From: Flavobacterium luteolum
Lineage (GTDB): Bacteria > Bacteroidota > Bacteroidia > Flavobacteriales > Flavobacteriaceae
Reading direction: 5' to 3'
Length of the DNA stretch: 64,000 bases
Assembly: GCF_027111275.1 (NCBI RefSeq)
Contig: NZ_CP114286.1
Span: 496,001 to 560,000, forward strand
The notes beneath the pieces were generated by a model. It made no database searches. It saw only the letters and a list, made by a program, of their open reading frames with translations, and was not told where the DNA came from. Position 1 is the stretch's first letter. Each line of letters opens with the position of its first letter. The position numbers were made by a program, and so were the translations under genes. Of this stretch, positions 33,344 through 42,102 are shown piece after piece.

Positions 33344-34774
33344 ATGGAACTGACAAGATTAATAGTAAAAGGAGGCGTTATTTCGCCAGGAGAACTTAAA
33401 GAAGTTGTAAACATCGCTTTGAAAGAAGGTCTGGATTCGATTTCGTTTGGTTCTAGACAGGATATTATTTTCCCAAAAGGCTTTAAATCTTTAGATAAAA
33501 CCACTTTAGGAAAACATCATTTTGTTTATCCGGATCAAAAAAGCGGCAACAATATTGTTTCATCTTATGTTTCGACAGATATTTTCAGAAATACCAATTG
33601 GCTTACTGGAAATAGATTTTTATATATTTTGGAAGAATTTAAAGAACAGCCAAAACTTAAAGTCAACATAACCGATCCGAAACAGCAATTAGTTCCTTTG
33701 TTTACAGGACATTTAAACTTTATCGCTTCGGAGCATGAAGATTATTGGTACTTATACATTCGTCTTCCAAAATGGGAGAAAATAGAAGTCTATCCTGTTT
33801 TGATTTACAGCTGGGATCTGGCTAAGATTTATTACGAAATCGAAAAGATTTCCGAAGAAGAAATAACGGATATCGAACTGCTTTTTACTTTGGTAAGCGA
33901 AGCTTTAGATACCAACAACAGAACAATCGACAAACCGTTGAATATTCCTTTTTATCCATTTCCGTATTATGAAGGAATGAATAGAATGGGAATTGATCAA
34001 TATTGGTTGGGTTTGTATTGGAGAAATAATTTATACGATTTGGATTTCTTAAAAGAAATGTGCGATTTGTGTTTTGAATGCAAAATCGGGAAAATCTGTA
34101 TCACTCCTTGGAAATCTTTCATTATAAAAGGAATTCCGAAAGATCGAAAACTAGAATGGGAAAAATTCTTAGGGAAACGAGGCATTAACGTACGACATTC
34201 TTTATTAGAATTAAATTGGCATTTACCTGTTGCGATGGAATGGGCTTTGAATCTTAAAACTTTTCTGGTTCGAACTTTAGATCAATTTGACATCAGCACC
34301 TATGGATTGAACTTTGGAATTTCAGAATACAATCGCGACGGACATTATTTTACTTCAATTGTCATCGAAAAAAATGAGCTTCCAAAAGACTTGGAATCTA
34401 TTAAGATCAGAGACACTTATAATGTTTTGTTTGCGAAGAATTTCGACCCAAATACGCGTGAATACATTGTACACTCTCAAGATATCGACAAACTGGAACT
34501 GCCAACCATTTTAATTGAGTTAAGCCGAAAATATTTTGACGAACTTGGAAACACAGCTGCAGAAACAACAGAAAATCTTCAGAAAAAAGAAAAACCACAG
34601 TTGGATATATACCAATGCCAGGAATGCTTAACCCTTTACAATTCTCAATACGGAGACGAAACCCAAGGAATTCCAAAAGGTCTTTTGTTTGAAAATCTCC
34701 CAGAATCTTATTGCTGTTCTCTTTGTGAAGCACCAAAAAGTAATTTTAGAATTTTGGAAGCAGTTGAAAATTAG
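33344..34774 (+). CDS. Nir/Sir half-domain protein with C-terminal rubredoxin
   Basis: This 476-residue protein begins with a Nir/Sir ferredoxin-like half domain (LIVKGGVISPGELKEVVNIA, SISFGSRQDIIFP). Near residues 239-265 it has CDLCFECKIGKICITPWKSFIIKG, a Cys-rich line ending in the ITPW...LLKG text of nitrite/sulfite reductases. The last 60 residues form a rubredoxin with CQEC (about 425) and CSLC (about 463). No siroheme CIREC motif is present. It probably carries electrons in nitrate or nitrite reduction. Its true reaction is unknown. Confidence 0.82.
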   Translation: MELTRLIVKGGVISPGELKEVVNIALKEGLDSISFGSRQDIIFPKGFKSLDKTTLGKHHFVYPDQKSGNNIVSSYVSTDIFRNTNWLTGNRFLYILEEFKEQPKLKVNITDPKQQLVPLFTGHLNFIASEHEDYWYLYIRLPKWEKIEVYPVLIYSWDLAKIYYEIEKISEEEITDIELLFTLVSEALDTNNRTIDKPLNIPFYPFPYYEGMNRMGIDQYWLGLYWRNNLYDLDFLKEMCDLCFECKIGKICITPWKSFIIKGIPKDRKLEWEKFLGKRGINVRHSLLELNWHLPVAMEWALNLKTFLVRTLDQFDISTYGLNFGISEYNRDGHYFTSIVIEKNELPKDLESIKIRDTYNVLFAKNFDPNTREYIVHSQDIDKLELPTILIELSRKYFDELGNTAAETTENLQKKEKPQLDIYQCQECLTLYNSQYGDETQGIPKGLLFENLPESYCCSLCEAPKSNFRILEAVEN

Positions 34775-34906
34775 CGAGTTCTATTATTTCTGTATTCAAA
34801 AATTGCGTATATTTAACTTAACTAAGAGTTTATATTTAAAGAAATATACTTCGAAGTCTTTAAAATCACTTGGTTAAAATCTATTCATTCAATAAAAAAT
34901 ACAGTT

Positions 34907-35527
34907 ATGATAAAAAGAACAACACAATCTTCTGCTGACAAAGCTACTGATGTTCCAGCAGAAACAGCTGTAGAAAGTACTACAGAAATACAACCAGAAA
35001 CTAAGACAACAATTAAAAGAACTACTAGAACTGCAGTAAAACCAACAACTGCAAAAACAGCCACTACTAGAACGGCTGCTACAAAAGCACCTGCTGCAAC
35101 TGTCAAAACTGCAGCAAAAACTCCCATAAGAGCGGCTTCTAAAACAGCACCAGGAGCCACGGTGAAAAAACCTGCAACAACAGCTGCAAAAACAGAACCT
35201 ATCGTTTCTGAAATTGTAGAAATTAAAACCAATGACGTTGCAGAAAACAAACCTGTTGTAACTGTTGAGAAAATTGGTAAAGAGAAAAACGACATAAAAT
35301 CAAAGCTTAAAGCTAAACTTAAAGCCAAAAAAGACAAAGAAAAGAAAAGAGAAAAAGCGATTAAAGCTGTTATCAAAAAATTAGAAAAAGCGAAAAAAGC
35401 AAAACTAAAAGCAGCTGAAAAGAAAAAAGAAAAGGCTAAAAAAGCGAAAGAAAAAGCTAAAGCTAAGAAAGTTGCTGACAAAAAAGCTAAAGCACAAAAA
35501 AAAGCAAAAGCTAAAAAGAAAAAATAG
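34907..35527 (+). CDS. histone H1-like Lys/Ala-rich protein
   Basis: This 206-residue low-complexity protein has a Thr/Ala/Lys-rich N-terminal half (repeats of TTRTA/KTAAKTP type) and a C-terminal half almost wholly Lys/Ala/Glu (KAKEKAKAKKVADKKAKA). It resembles eukaryotic H1 tails and bacterial nucleoid proteins of the Hc1/AlgP type. It likely binds DNA or RNA nonspecifically. It has its own strong terminator and seems unrelated to the nitrate genes around it. Confidence 0.8.
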   Translation: MIKRTTQSSADKATDVPAETAVESTTEIQPETKTTIKRTTRTAVKPTTAKTATTRTAATKAPAATVKTAAKTPIRAASKTAPGATVKKPATTAAKTEPIVSEIVEIKTNDVAENKPVVTVEKIGKEKNDIKSKLKAKLKAKKDKEKKREKAIKAVIKKLEKAKKAKLKAAEKKKEKAKKAKEKAKAKKVADKKAKAQKKAKAKKKK

Positions 35528-35536
35528 TATTCTGAG

Positions 35537-35574
35537 AAGGTTTGACTTTGAAAAAAGTTAAACCTTTTTTTATT
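35537..35574 (+). terminator. terminator of the histone-like gene
   Basis: AAGGTTTGACTTT and AAAGTTAAACCTT pair (with a G-U) around a short A-rich loop, followed by T's. Confidence 0.8.
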
Positions 35575-35596
35575 TTCATTAGCAATGTACATACAG

Positions 35597-35727
35597 TTTG
35601 TCATTCTGAGAAACGAAGACACGAACGATAGCGAACTGGCGAAGCAATCGCACTCGTAAATCGACAAAGATTGGAGAATTACTATGACGAGCTTCTAGTG
35701 TGATTCTTCGTTCCTCAGAATGACAAA
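35597..35727. repeat. palindromic repeat carrying an inserted 26-bp module
   Basis: TTTGTCATTCTGAG..ACGAAG and CTTCGTTCCTCAGAATGACAAA are inverted arms of the 13334/21937 family. The left arm is followed by a 26-bp module (35623-35648, ending TGGCGAAGCAAT) that is also present twice at 10765-10869. It lies between convergent genes. Confidence 0.75.
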
Positions 35728-35791
35728 GCTATGCGGTTAAGACGTCGACTTCACTAAGCCAGACAATTCACAATTAACAATTCACAATTAA

Positions 35792-36799
35792 TTACCCCCC
35801 AATCGCAATCATGCTGCGATTATCAAAATGTTTTGTAGGATCGTCCATTTCATCCATCGTAACCATTCCTGCACGGACTTTCTTTTTATTTTGAATGGAT
35901 TCTGAAATCAAATCAGTAATAGATTCTCCATTTCTAAAAGCAGTTAATAAGTCAGTTTCTGAATTAGAGAAAAGGCAGTTTTTTATTTTTCCGTCTGCCG
36001 TCAAGCGGATGCGGTTGCAACTGTCACAAAACGGATTTGTGATGGAACTGATAATTCCGAAATCGCCTTGAAAACCTTTTATTTTATAATTTCTTGAAGT
36101 GAAGTTTTTTTCGTCTTCTAGTTTTTGAATTTCTTCCGAAGAAAATTGCGTTTCAACTAACGCTAAAATTTCGTTCTGTGATACCATTTTGCTTCTGTCC
36201 CACTCGTTTCCAGCAAATGGCATGAATTCTATAAATCGAACCGAAATAGGCAGAAACTGAGTCAGTTTTACAAAATCTACAATTTCATTATCATTAAACC
36301 CTTTTATCAAAACCACATTTACTTTTACCTGAAAATCGTTATTCAAAAGTAAATGCAGATTATCAATCACTTTCTCAAACTGATTTCTAAGCGTTATTGA
36401 AGCGAATTTAGAAGAAACCAAAGTATCTAAACTCAGATTGATTTTTTTGACATTAAACTGCTTTAAAACCTCAATTTGACGATCAATTAAAATTCCGTTT
36501 GTAGTCAAAGAAAGTGAAATGTTTAAGTGCGATAATTTAGAAACAATTTCTGGAAAATCTTTTCTTAGCAAAGGTTCACCGCCAGTTAACCTGATTTTTT
36601 CAACACCATTTTTTACGAAAGTCTGAGCAATTGCAAAAATCTCATCGGCAGTCATTAAACTAGCTTTTGGAGACAATGCGATTCCATCCGCTGGCATACA
36701 ATATGTACAACGCAGGTTGCATTTTTCCAGCAGCGAAATGCGCAGATAATTATGCTTGCGCCCAAAACCATCCGTCAAAATAGTATTAGAGGCTGTCAT
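35792..36799 (-). CDS. moaA: GTP 3',8-cyclase MoaA
   Basis: This 335-residue radical-SAM enzyme makes the first molybdopterin intermediate from GTP. The N-terminal cluster motif is CNLRCTYCM (C-x3-C-x2-C, about residue 27). The C-terminal second cluster has FCDSCNRIRLTADGKIKNC (about 258-275), and the chain ends in the conserved Gly-Gly (AIGG). It overlaps the moaCB stop by 14 bases, so it is translationally coupled to that gene. Confidence 0.96.
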   Translation of the reverse strand: MTASNTILTDGFGRKHNYLRISLLEKCNLRCTYCMPADGIALSPKASLMTADEIFAIAQTFVKNGVEKIRLTGGEPLLRKDFPEIVSKLSHLNISLSLTTNGILIDRQIEVLKQFNVKKINLSLDTLVSSKFASITLRNQFEKVIDNLHLLLNNDFQVKVNVVLIKGFNDNEIVDFVKLTQFLPISVRFIEFMPFAGNEWDRSKMVSQNEILALVETQFSSEEIQKLEDEKNFTSRNYKIKGFQGDFGIISSITNPFCDSCNRIRLTADGKIKNCLFSNSETDLLTAFRNGESITDLISESIQNKKKVRAGMVTMDEMDDPTKHFDNRSMIAIGG

Positions 36800-37700
36800 G
36801 ATTTTTTCCTTTTAAAATATGAAAAACATGCATTACATGCGGAAAAACAGCATCCATAGATTCTCTTACACCGTTTGTTGAACCCGGCAAAGCCAAAACT
36901 AGGCTTTTTCCTAAAGTACCTGCAACACTTCGAGAAAGCATGGCGTACGGCATTCTTTGCTGACCGTAACTGCGAATGGCTTCTTCAATTCCTGGAATTC
37001 TGCTTTCCAATAATGGTTCTAAGGCTTCTGGTGTAACATCTCTTGGTGATAATCCAGTTCCGCCTGTAAAAATAACCAGCTGATTTTCTTTAGCGAAAGC
37101 TTTTGTTTTTTCCTGAATAATATCCAATTCATCTGGAATGATTTCGTAGTGAGAAGTTTCTACTCCGTACGAATCTAGTTTTTCTACAATTGTTTTTCCT
37201 GAACGATCTTCTTTATCGCCCGCAAAAATGGAATCGGAACAAACGAAAACCGCAGCTTTAATTACATTCGGGAATTTATTTTTGAAAGACGATTTTCCGC
37301 CTTCTTTATTAATTAATTTGATAGTCGAAATTTCGATTTCCTTGTCAATTGGTTTCAGCATATCGTACATTGTCAAGGCTACAATCGAAGCTCCATGCAT
37401 GGCTTCAACCTCAACTCCAGTTTTATAAACAGTCTTTACACTGAAAATAATATGAATTTCTAATCCTTCTATATTGTATTCAACAGCAGTATACTCAATT
37501 GGAAGCGGATGACAATCTGGAATGGACAAATGGGTATTTTTTACCGCAAATAATCCGGCAGTTTTTGCCATTTCCAGTACGTTTCCTTTTGGCACCAAAT
37601 TATTGACAACAGCATCAATAGTTTCCTGTCTACTGACTTTTACAATTGCAGTTGCTGTTGCTTTTCTTAATGTGCTTATTTTATGCGTAATATCTACCAT
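36786..37700 (-). CDS. moaCB: bifunctional MoaC-MogA/MoaB fusion (moaCB)
   Basis: This 304-residue protein has MoaC at residues 1-145 (LSIPDCHPLPIEY; VEVEAMHGASIVALTMYDMLK), which forms cyclic pyranopterin phosphate. A MogA/MoaB-like molybdopterin adenylyltransferase follows at 150-300 (FTGGTGLSPRDVTPEA; LVLALPGSTNGVRESMDA). MoaC and MogA are usually separate. Fusions are known in Bacteroidota and some other groups. It overlaps both moaE (one base, TAATG) and moaA. Confidence 0.94.
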   Translation of the reverse strand: MVDITHKISTLRKATATAIVKVSRQETIDAVVNNLVPKGNVLEMAKTAGLFAVKNTHLSIPDCHPLPIEYTAVEYNIEGLEIHIIFSVKTVYKTGVEVEAMHGASIVALTMYDMLKPIDKEIEISTIKLINKEGGKSSFKNKFPNVIKAAVFVCSDSIFAGDKEDRSGKTIVEKLDSYGVETSHYEIIPDELDIIQEKTKAFAKENQLVIFTGGTGLSPRDVTPEALEPLLESRIPGIEEAIRSYGQQRMPYAMLSRSVAGTLGKSLVLALPGSTNGVRESMDAVFPHVMHVFHILKGKNHDSL

Positions 37701-38131
37701 TAACTATTTTGTTTCCAAGTGAATGTATCGTTTTCAAACATTTCTTTGCCAAAAATTGGCACATCTGTTTTTATCCAGTTTACGATCGCTTCCGTTGCCT
37801 CATAAACTTGCTTGCGACGTGTTGCCGAAACAAAAACGAACAAACAGATTTCGCCCGCTTTTACAACGCCTAAGCTGTGATATATATGCATGCAGGTTAA
37901 GTCAAACTTAGCGAAGGCCTTTTCGCGAATGGCATACAAAGCTTCATTTGCCATGTCTTTATAAGCTGAATAATCGATTGCTACGACTGTGTTATCATGA
38001 ATAACATCGGCACGAACTTGTCCTAGAAAAATATTGTGCGCTCCAATCGTATGTTTTGATTGGTGTTTAGCGATCGATTCGGCTATAAATTCAGGAGCAA
38101 TTGGCCCTTCTACAAATACATTTTTACTCAT
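37700..38131 (-). CDS. moaE: molybdopterin synthase catalytic subunit MoaE
   Basis: This 143-residue protein shows MoaE text: GAHNIFLGQVRADVIHD, IDYSAYKDMANEAL and IYHSLGVVKAGEICLFVFVSATRR, with EATEAIVNWIKTDVPIFGKE near the C-terminus holding the catalytic Lys. It transfers sulfur from MoaD thiocarboxylate to cyclic pyranopterin phosphate. It is followed without spacing by moaCB. Confidence 0.95.
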   Translation of the reverse strand: MSKNVFVEGPIAPEFIAESIAKHQSKHTIGAHNIFLGQVRADVIHDNTVVAIDYSAYKDMANEALYAIREKAFAKFDLTCMHIYHSLGVVKAGEICLFVFVSATRRKQVYEATEAIVNWIKTDVPIFGKEMFENDTFTWKQNS

Positions 38132-38222
38132 TTTTTATTTTTTTTTGCCACAGATTATATGGATTAAAATGATTTTTCTTTTGCCACGAAATACACGAAT
38201 TTTCACGAATTAAAACTCAATA

Positions 38223-38326
38223 TTGTCATTTCGACGAAGGAGAAATCTTCGCAAGTAGCTCCGCACAGTATTTCCCCAATCTTTGTCGAGTTTCTCGTGG
38301 AGATTTCTCCTTCGTCGAAATGACAA
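38223..38326. repeat. palindromic repeat between moaE and the MoeB-like gene
   Basis: Perfect 26-base arms (38223-38248, TTGTCATTTCGACGAAGG..., and 38301-38326) of the same family as 21937. Upstream at 38138-38215 lies another set of GCCACAG / GCCACGAA repeat words. It lies within the molybdopterin cluster. Confidence 0.78.
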
Positions 38327-38353
38327 ACTAGACGAACATTTTAAAATCTATGA

Positions 38354-39421
38354 CTATATTTTTATTTCTTGTAATAATTGTTTCATTGCCAAAGCGCCAC
38401 CTGCAATGCTTTTTGCATATTTAAATTGATACTTTTGAAGCAATTCGACTGCGATTTTACTTCTAATTCCAGATTGACAGAAAACATAGATTTTTTGGTT
38501 TTTATCCAGTTTTTCTATTTCCTTTTCTAAATGCATTAACGGAATCTGAATTTGATTATGTAAACTGATTTTTGGCACTTCATCTTCATTTCGAACATCT
38601 AAAAAAAGAACCTCATCGTTTTCTATTTCATCCAAAAGAAGTTCAAATTTTATTTCTTCAATTTCTGTTTTATTATATTTTTCTTCGAATGCTTCTCTGC
38701 TTATAGACTGAAAATCGCTTTTATCGAAATCATACTTCTGCTGTTCATTATTCAAAATAGTATAAACCAAAATTTTTCCGCTTAAAACTTCTCCAACTCC
38801 AAGAATTATCTTTATGACTTCATTGGCCTGAAACATTCCGATAATTCCAACTGAAACGCCAATTACGCCAGCGTCTTCACAATTTGCAGCATTCGAATTT
38901 TCATCTGGATACAAGCATCTGTATGTTGGTCCGTTTTGATAATTGAAAACTGAAACTTGCCCCTGAAATCTAAAAATAGATCCGTAAACCATTGGTTTAT
39001 TCGTCACGACACAAGCATCATTAATTAGATATTTTATCGAAATATTGTCTGTTGCATCTACGATAATATCATATTTTTCAAATAACGAAATGGCATTTCT
39101 TCCAGATAATTTTTCAGAGAAAGCATTCACTTTTATTTCTGGATTTAATTCTGAAATCATCGTTTTAGCTTCTTCAGCTTTGGATTTTCCAACAGCCGAA
39201 GTTTTATAAATAACCTGACGATGAAGATTCGAAACATCAATTACATCATCATCAACAATTCCGATTTCACCAATTCCTGCACCAGCCAAATAAGGCAAAA
39301 CTGCAGCACCCAAACCACCAGCACCAATCACCAAGACTTTTGCTTTTGATAATTTATACTGGCCTTCTACTCCTATTTCAGGAAGAATTGTCTGTCGGTT
39401 ATATCGTGTTGATTCTTTCAT
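38354..39421 (-). CDS. moeB: MoeB/ThiF-type adenylyltransferase with C-terminal rhodanese
   Basis: This 355-residue protein has a ThiF-type E1 domain at 1-230 (VLVIGAGGLGAAVLPYLAGAGIGEIGIVDDDVIDVSNLHRQ split) and a rhodanese domain at about 260-352. The latter has its catalytic Cys intact (YVFCQSGIRSKIAVELL). It should adenylate the MoaD C-terminal Gly and supply sulfur. Fused MoeB-rhodanese proteins are like Uba4/MOCS3. moaD follows upstream in the same operon. Confidence 0.92.
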   Translation of the reverse strand: MKESTRYNRQTILPEIGVEGQYKLSKAKVLVIGAGGLGAAVLPYLAGAGIGEIGIVDDDVIDVSNLHRQVIYKTSAVGKSKAEEAKTMISELNPEIKVNAFSEKLSGRNAISLFEKYDIIVDATDNISIKYLINDACVVTNKPMVYGSIFRFQGQVSVFNYQNGPTYRCLYPDENSNAANCEDAGVIGVSVGIIGMFQANEVIKIILGVGEVLSGKILVYTILNNEQQKYDFDKSDFQSISREAFEEKYNKTEIEEIKFELLLDEIENDEVLFLDVRNEDEVPKISLHNQIQIPLMHLEKEIEKLDKNQKIYVFCQSGIRSKIAVELLQKYQFKYAKSIAGGALAMKQLLQEIKI

Positions 39422-39431
39422 AATTTTTCAA

Positions 39432-39671
39432 TTAACCGCCAGCAAATGGAGGCAACAAAGCTACAATATCGCTAGTCTGTAAAGTATAATCTGAAGTTTT
39501 AGAAACTATCTTCTGATTTACCGCAACGCTAAAAGTCAGTGATTTGAATTCATATTTCTCGTTCAAATCCTGCAACAATTTTTGCAATGACAATTCTTCA
39601 GAAAAAGATAACTTTTCGAATTCACATTTTGTCTTTTCAGCAACAGCTCCAAAATATTTAACCTCGATCAT
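39432..39671 (-). CDS. moaD: molybdopterin synthase sulfur carrier subunit MoaD
   Basis: This 79-residue ubiquitin-like protein ends in Gly-Gly (ALLPPFAGG), the site that forms a thiocarboxylate. It begins MIEVKYFGAVAEKTKC and has VAVNQKIVSKTSDYTLQ. It is adjacent to cobA (two bases) and the MoeB-like gene (ten bases). Confidence 0.94.
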   Translation of the reverse strand: MIEVKYFGAVAEKTKCEFEKLSFSEELSLQKLLQDLNEKYEFKSLTFSVAVNQKIVSKTSDYTLQTSDIVALLPPFAGG

Positions 39672-39673
39672 TT

Positions 39674-40462
39674 TTATAAATTTAAATTCTGGAAAATGAA
39701 TTCGTCTTCAAAGTGTTCTTGAAAATACGAAATCCAGCTCGATGTATTTCTGACTACTTCACCAATCACGATAATGGCTGGCGATGATATATTTTTTTCA
39801 ACCACCAATTTAGTAATTGTATTGATAGTTCCTATTACTTTTTGCTCCGAATTTTTCGTTCCGTTTTGTATAATGGCAATTGGCAGATCATCATTTCTGT
39901 TTTGCTGATAGATTGAAATAATTTCATACAGTTTATGCATCCCCATTAAAATCACAACAGTTGCTGCCGATTTTGAAGCCAAATGAACGTCTTTTGACAA
40001 TTCATGAGATGAAGTTGTTCCTGTGATAACCCAAAAACTTTCGGCCACTTTGCGCTGTGTCAAACTGATTCCGACTGAAGCAGGAACTCCTAGTGCTGAC
40101 GAAATTCCAGGCACAATAGCTGTTTCTATTCCGAAATCTTCAGCAAATTCAATTTCTTCACTTCCTCTTCCAAAAACAAACGGATCACCGCCTTTTAAAC
40201 GAACCACATGTCCGTGAGTTTTTGCCATGGAAACAATCAATTCGTTAATCTGATCTTGTGTGTACGCGTGACAGCCCAAACGTTTTCCAACAAAAACAAT
40301 TTCTGCATTCGATGCATATTCTAGTAATTCTTCGTTTACCAAAGCATCATACAAAACTACATCGGCACTTTTTAAAGCTTTAATTGCTTTTAGCGTAATC
40401 AATTCAACATCGCCTGGGCCAGCGCCGACAATGGTTAATTTTGGTGTTTTTAAAGTTTTCAT
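39674..40462 (-). CDS. cobA: uroporphyrinogen-III C-methyltransferase (SUMT)
   Basis: This 262-residue tetrapyrrole methyltransferase has LTIVGAGPGDVELITLKAIKAL (residues 8-29), VVLYDALVN and VRLKGGDPFVFGRGSEE (about 88-104). It makes precorrin-2 for siroheme, the nitrite reductase cofactor. No dehydrogenase or ferrochelatase for the last two siroheme steps is in this window. The gene fits a nitrite/siroheme role inside the molybdopterin operon. Confidence 0.94.
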   Translation of the reverse strand: MKTLKTPKLTIVGAGPGDVELITLKAIKALKSADVVLYDALVNEELLEYASNAEIVFVGKRLGCHAYTQDQINELIVSMAKTHGHVVRLKGGDPFVFGRGSEEIEFAEDFGIETAIVPGISSALGVPASVGISLTQRKVAESFWVITGTTSSHELSKDVHLASKSAATVVILMGMHKLYEIISIYQQNRNDDLPIAIIQNGTKNSEQKVIGTINTITKLVVEKNISSPAIIVIGEVVRNTSSWISYFQEHFEDEFIFQNLNL

Positions 40463-40468
40463 AATGCC

Positions 40469-41041
40469 TTAAATTGAATTGATATTTAAATCATCTAATT
40501 CGTCTGCCGAATTAATATTACTTAAATGATAATTTTCACTTTCTTCTATATTGATAATCTGATGTGGCAGTTTTGCTAGCAGATCCATCATTTTTAATTC
40601 ATTAGAATCAATTGCTTCTTTTATTACCGGAACAATATTTTTTGAATAAATTCCGATTAATGGATGGGTTTTACTTTCAGATGCAAAAACTGTAATTCCC
40701 GCTTCTTGTGTATGCTTTGAAATTAATTCCTGCAGTAATTCGGTTGAAATTAACGGAATATCACAGCTTAAAATCAGATTGAATTCGGTTTCAGAATATG
40801 ACAGTGCGGTGTAAATTCCTCCCAACGGACCTCTGTCTACTATTAAATCTGGTATTTTTTGATAGGGCAAATAATCATATTCTTTTGATCCTGTAATCAG
40901 CTTAATTTGATCTGTTATGGGTAAAATAGCCTGAATAATATGTTCGATAAATGGCTTATCCTGAAACAAAACCAATCCTTTTTCTGATTGCATTCTGGTG
41001 CTTTTTCCTCCGCAAAGAATAAATACTGTTAGTGTTTCCAT
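40469..41041 (-). CDS. mobA: molybdenum cofactor guanylyltransferase MobA
   Basis: This 190-residue protein has the NTP-binding start FILCGGKSTRMQSEKGLVLF, then DRGPLGGIYTALSYSE and LILSCDIPLIS. It links GMP to the molybdenum cofactor to make the guanine dinucleotide form used by nitrate reductases. It starts the cobA-moaD-moeB stretch. Confidence 0.92.
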   Translation of the reverse strand: METLTVFILCGGKSTRMQSEKGLVLFQDKPFIEHIIQAILPITDQIKLITGSKEYDYLPYQKIPDLIVDRGPLGGIYTALSYSETEFNLILSCDIPLISTELLQELISKHTQEAGITVFASESKTHPLIGIYSKNIVPVIKEAIDSNELKMMDLLAKLPHQIINIEESENYHLSNINSADELDDLNINSI

Positions 41042-41079
41042 AGTTTTTTTGTTTCAGGTTTAAATTGAAAAGTTTTTTT

Positions 41080-41193
41080 ACCGCAAAGTGCGCTAAGTTT
41101 TTTATTCTTTTAACCTTTAAATTAAGTTCGCAAAGCTTTGCGCACTTAACTATTTCGAAAATAGCTTTTATAAAACTTTGCGTGCTTTGCGGT
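41080..41193. repeat. palindromic repeat between mobA and the TSUP gene
   Basis: ACCGCAAAG and CTTTGCGGT form the outer arms, with GTGCGC / GCGCAC-type inner words around AAGTTCGCAAAGCTTTGCGC. It resembles the repeat at 33097. Confidence 0.7.
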
Positions 41194-41210
41194 TAAATTC
41201 AATTTTATTT

Positions 41211-41957
41211 TCAAGGAAAGATCAATTTAACACTTGCCATTAAAATCACTGTTCCTAATACCATTTTTAATGTTCTGTTAGAGAAAGAGCCACTTCCGTA
41301 AAAACCACCTAACATTCCTCCTACTACAGCAATTGGAACGAGATAGAAACTTTCTATCGGAATTGTTTTTCCTCCTAAAAAGAATCCTAACATTCCCGCA
41401 AATGAATTCACAAAAATGAATAAACTTGAGATTGCCGCCGATTCTTTTACAGATGCCCATCCTAAAAACAATAGAATCGGACTTAATATAATTCCGCCGC
41501 CAATTCCTAACATTCCAGATAATAATCCGATGGCAAAACCAATTGCCAAAGCAAACGGAAGATTTATTTTTACTTCCTCTTTTTCTTTAAAATTAAAGAC
41601 TCCAAACAACCTCAACGCTGCAAAAACCAATACAACTCCTAAAACAATTTTATAAATCGCATTATCTAAGGTTATAAAACCACCAATAAACGCTGCCGGA
41701 ATCGATGCAATGGCAAACGGATAAAAGAGCTTTGGTTTGAAATAATTATTTTTATAATAAAACAAAAACGAAATACTCGAAACAAACAAATTCAACAGCA
41801 AAGCCGATGGTTTCATTACAGAAACCGGAAAAGCAAAAATGCTCATCAATGCTAAATATCCTGATGCTCCGCCGTGCCCGACACTTGAATATAAAAACGC
41901 TATTATAATTAAGGCGAAACTGAATAATAGTATATTTTCGGAAGTTAAGAGGCTCAT
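41211..41957 (-). CDS. TSUP-family permease (TauE/SafE)
   Basis: This 248-residue membrane protein has about eight hydrophobic helices and the family signature GHGGASGYLALMSI (about residues 28-41) and GMLGIGGGIILSPILLFLGW (about 148-167). TSUP proteins move sulfite, sulfoacetate or other small anions. Its place within the nitrate/molybdenum cofactor cluster suggests an anion such as nitrite or molybdate, but the substrate is not shown. Confidence 0.85.
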   Translation of the reverse strand: MSLLTSENILLFSFALIIIAFLYSSVGHGGASGYLALMSIFAFPVSVMKPSALLLNLFVSSISFLFYYKNNYFKPKLFYPFAIASIPAAFIGGFITLDNAIYKIVLGVVLVFAALRLFGVFNFKEKEEVKINLPFALAIGFAIGLLSGMLGIGGGIILSPILLFLGWASVKESAAISSLFIFVNSFAGMLGFFLGGKTIPIESFYLVPIAVVGGMLGGFYGSGSFSNRTLKMVLGTVILMASVKLIFP

Positions 41958-42102
41958 GTTTTTTGTTTAATCGTTTATTTGGTTAAATGTTTAACGGTTA
42001 GCTATGTGTTTTTATTTATATAGCGCTTTCCGCTTCTTATCTTAAAAATCTTTAATCTTTTCTATTTAATCTTTGTTCTTTCTTCTTCCTATCTAAAAAC
42101 CT

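Noticed and set aside
34885..35667. 260-codon minus-strand ORF opposite the histone-like gene
   Set aside because: Its Phe/Ala/Leu-rich text is the antisense of Lys/Ala repeats; the plus-strand gene has the terminator and is of a known type.
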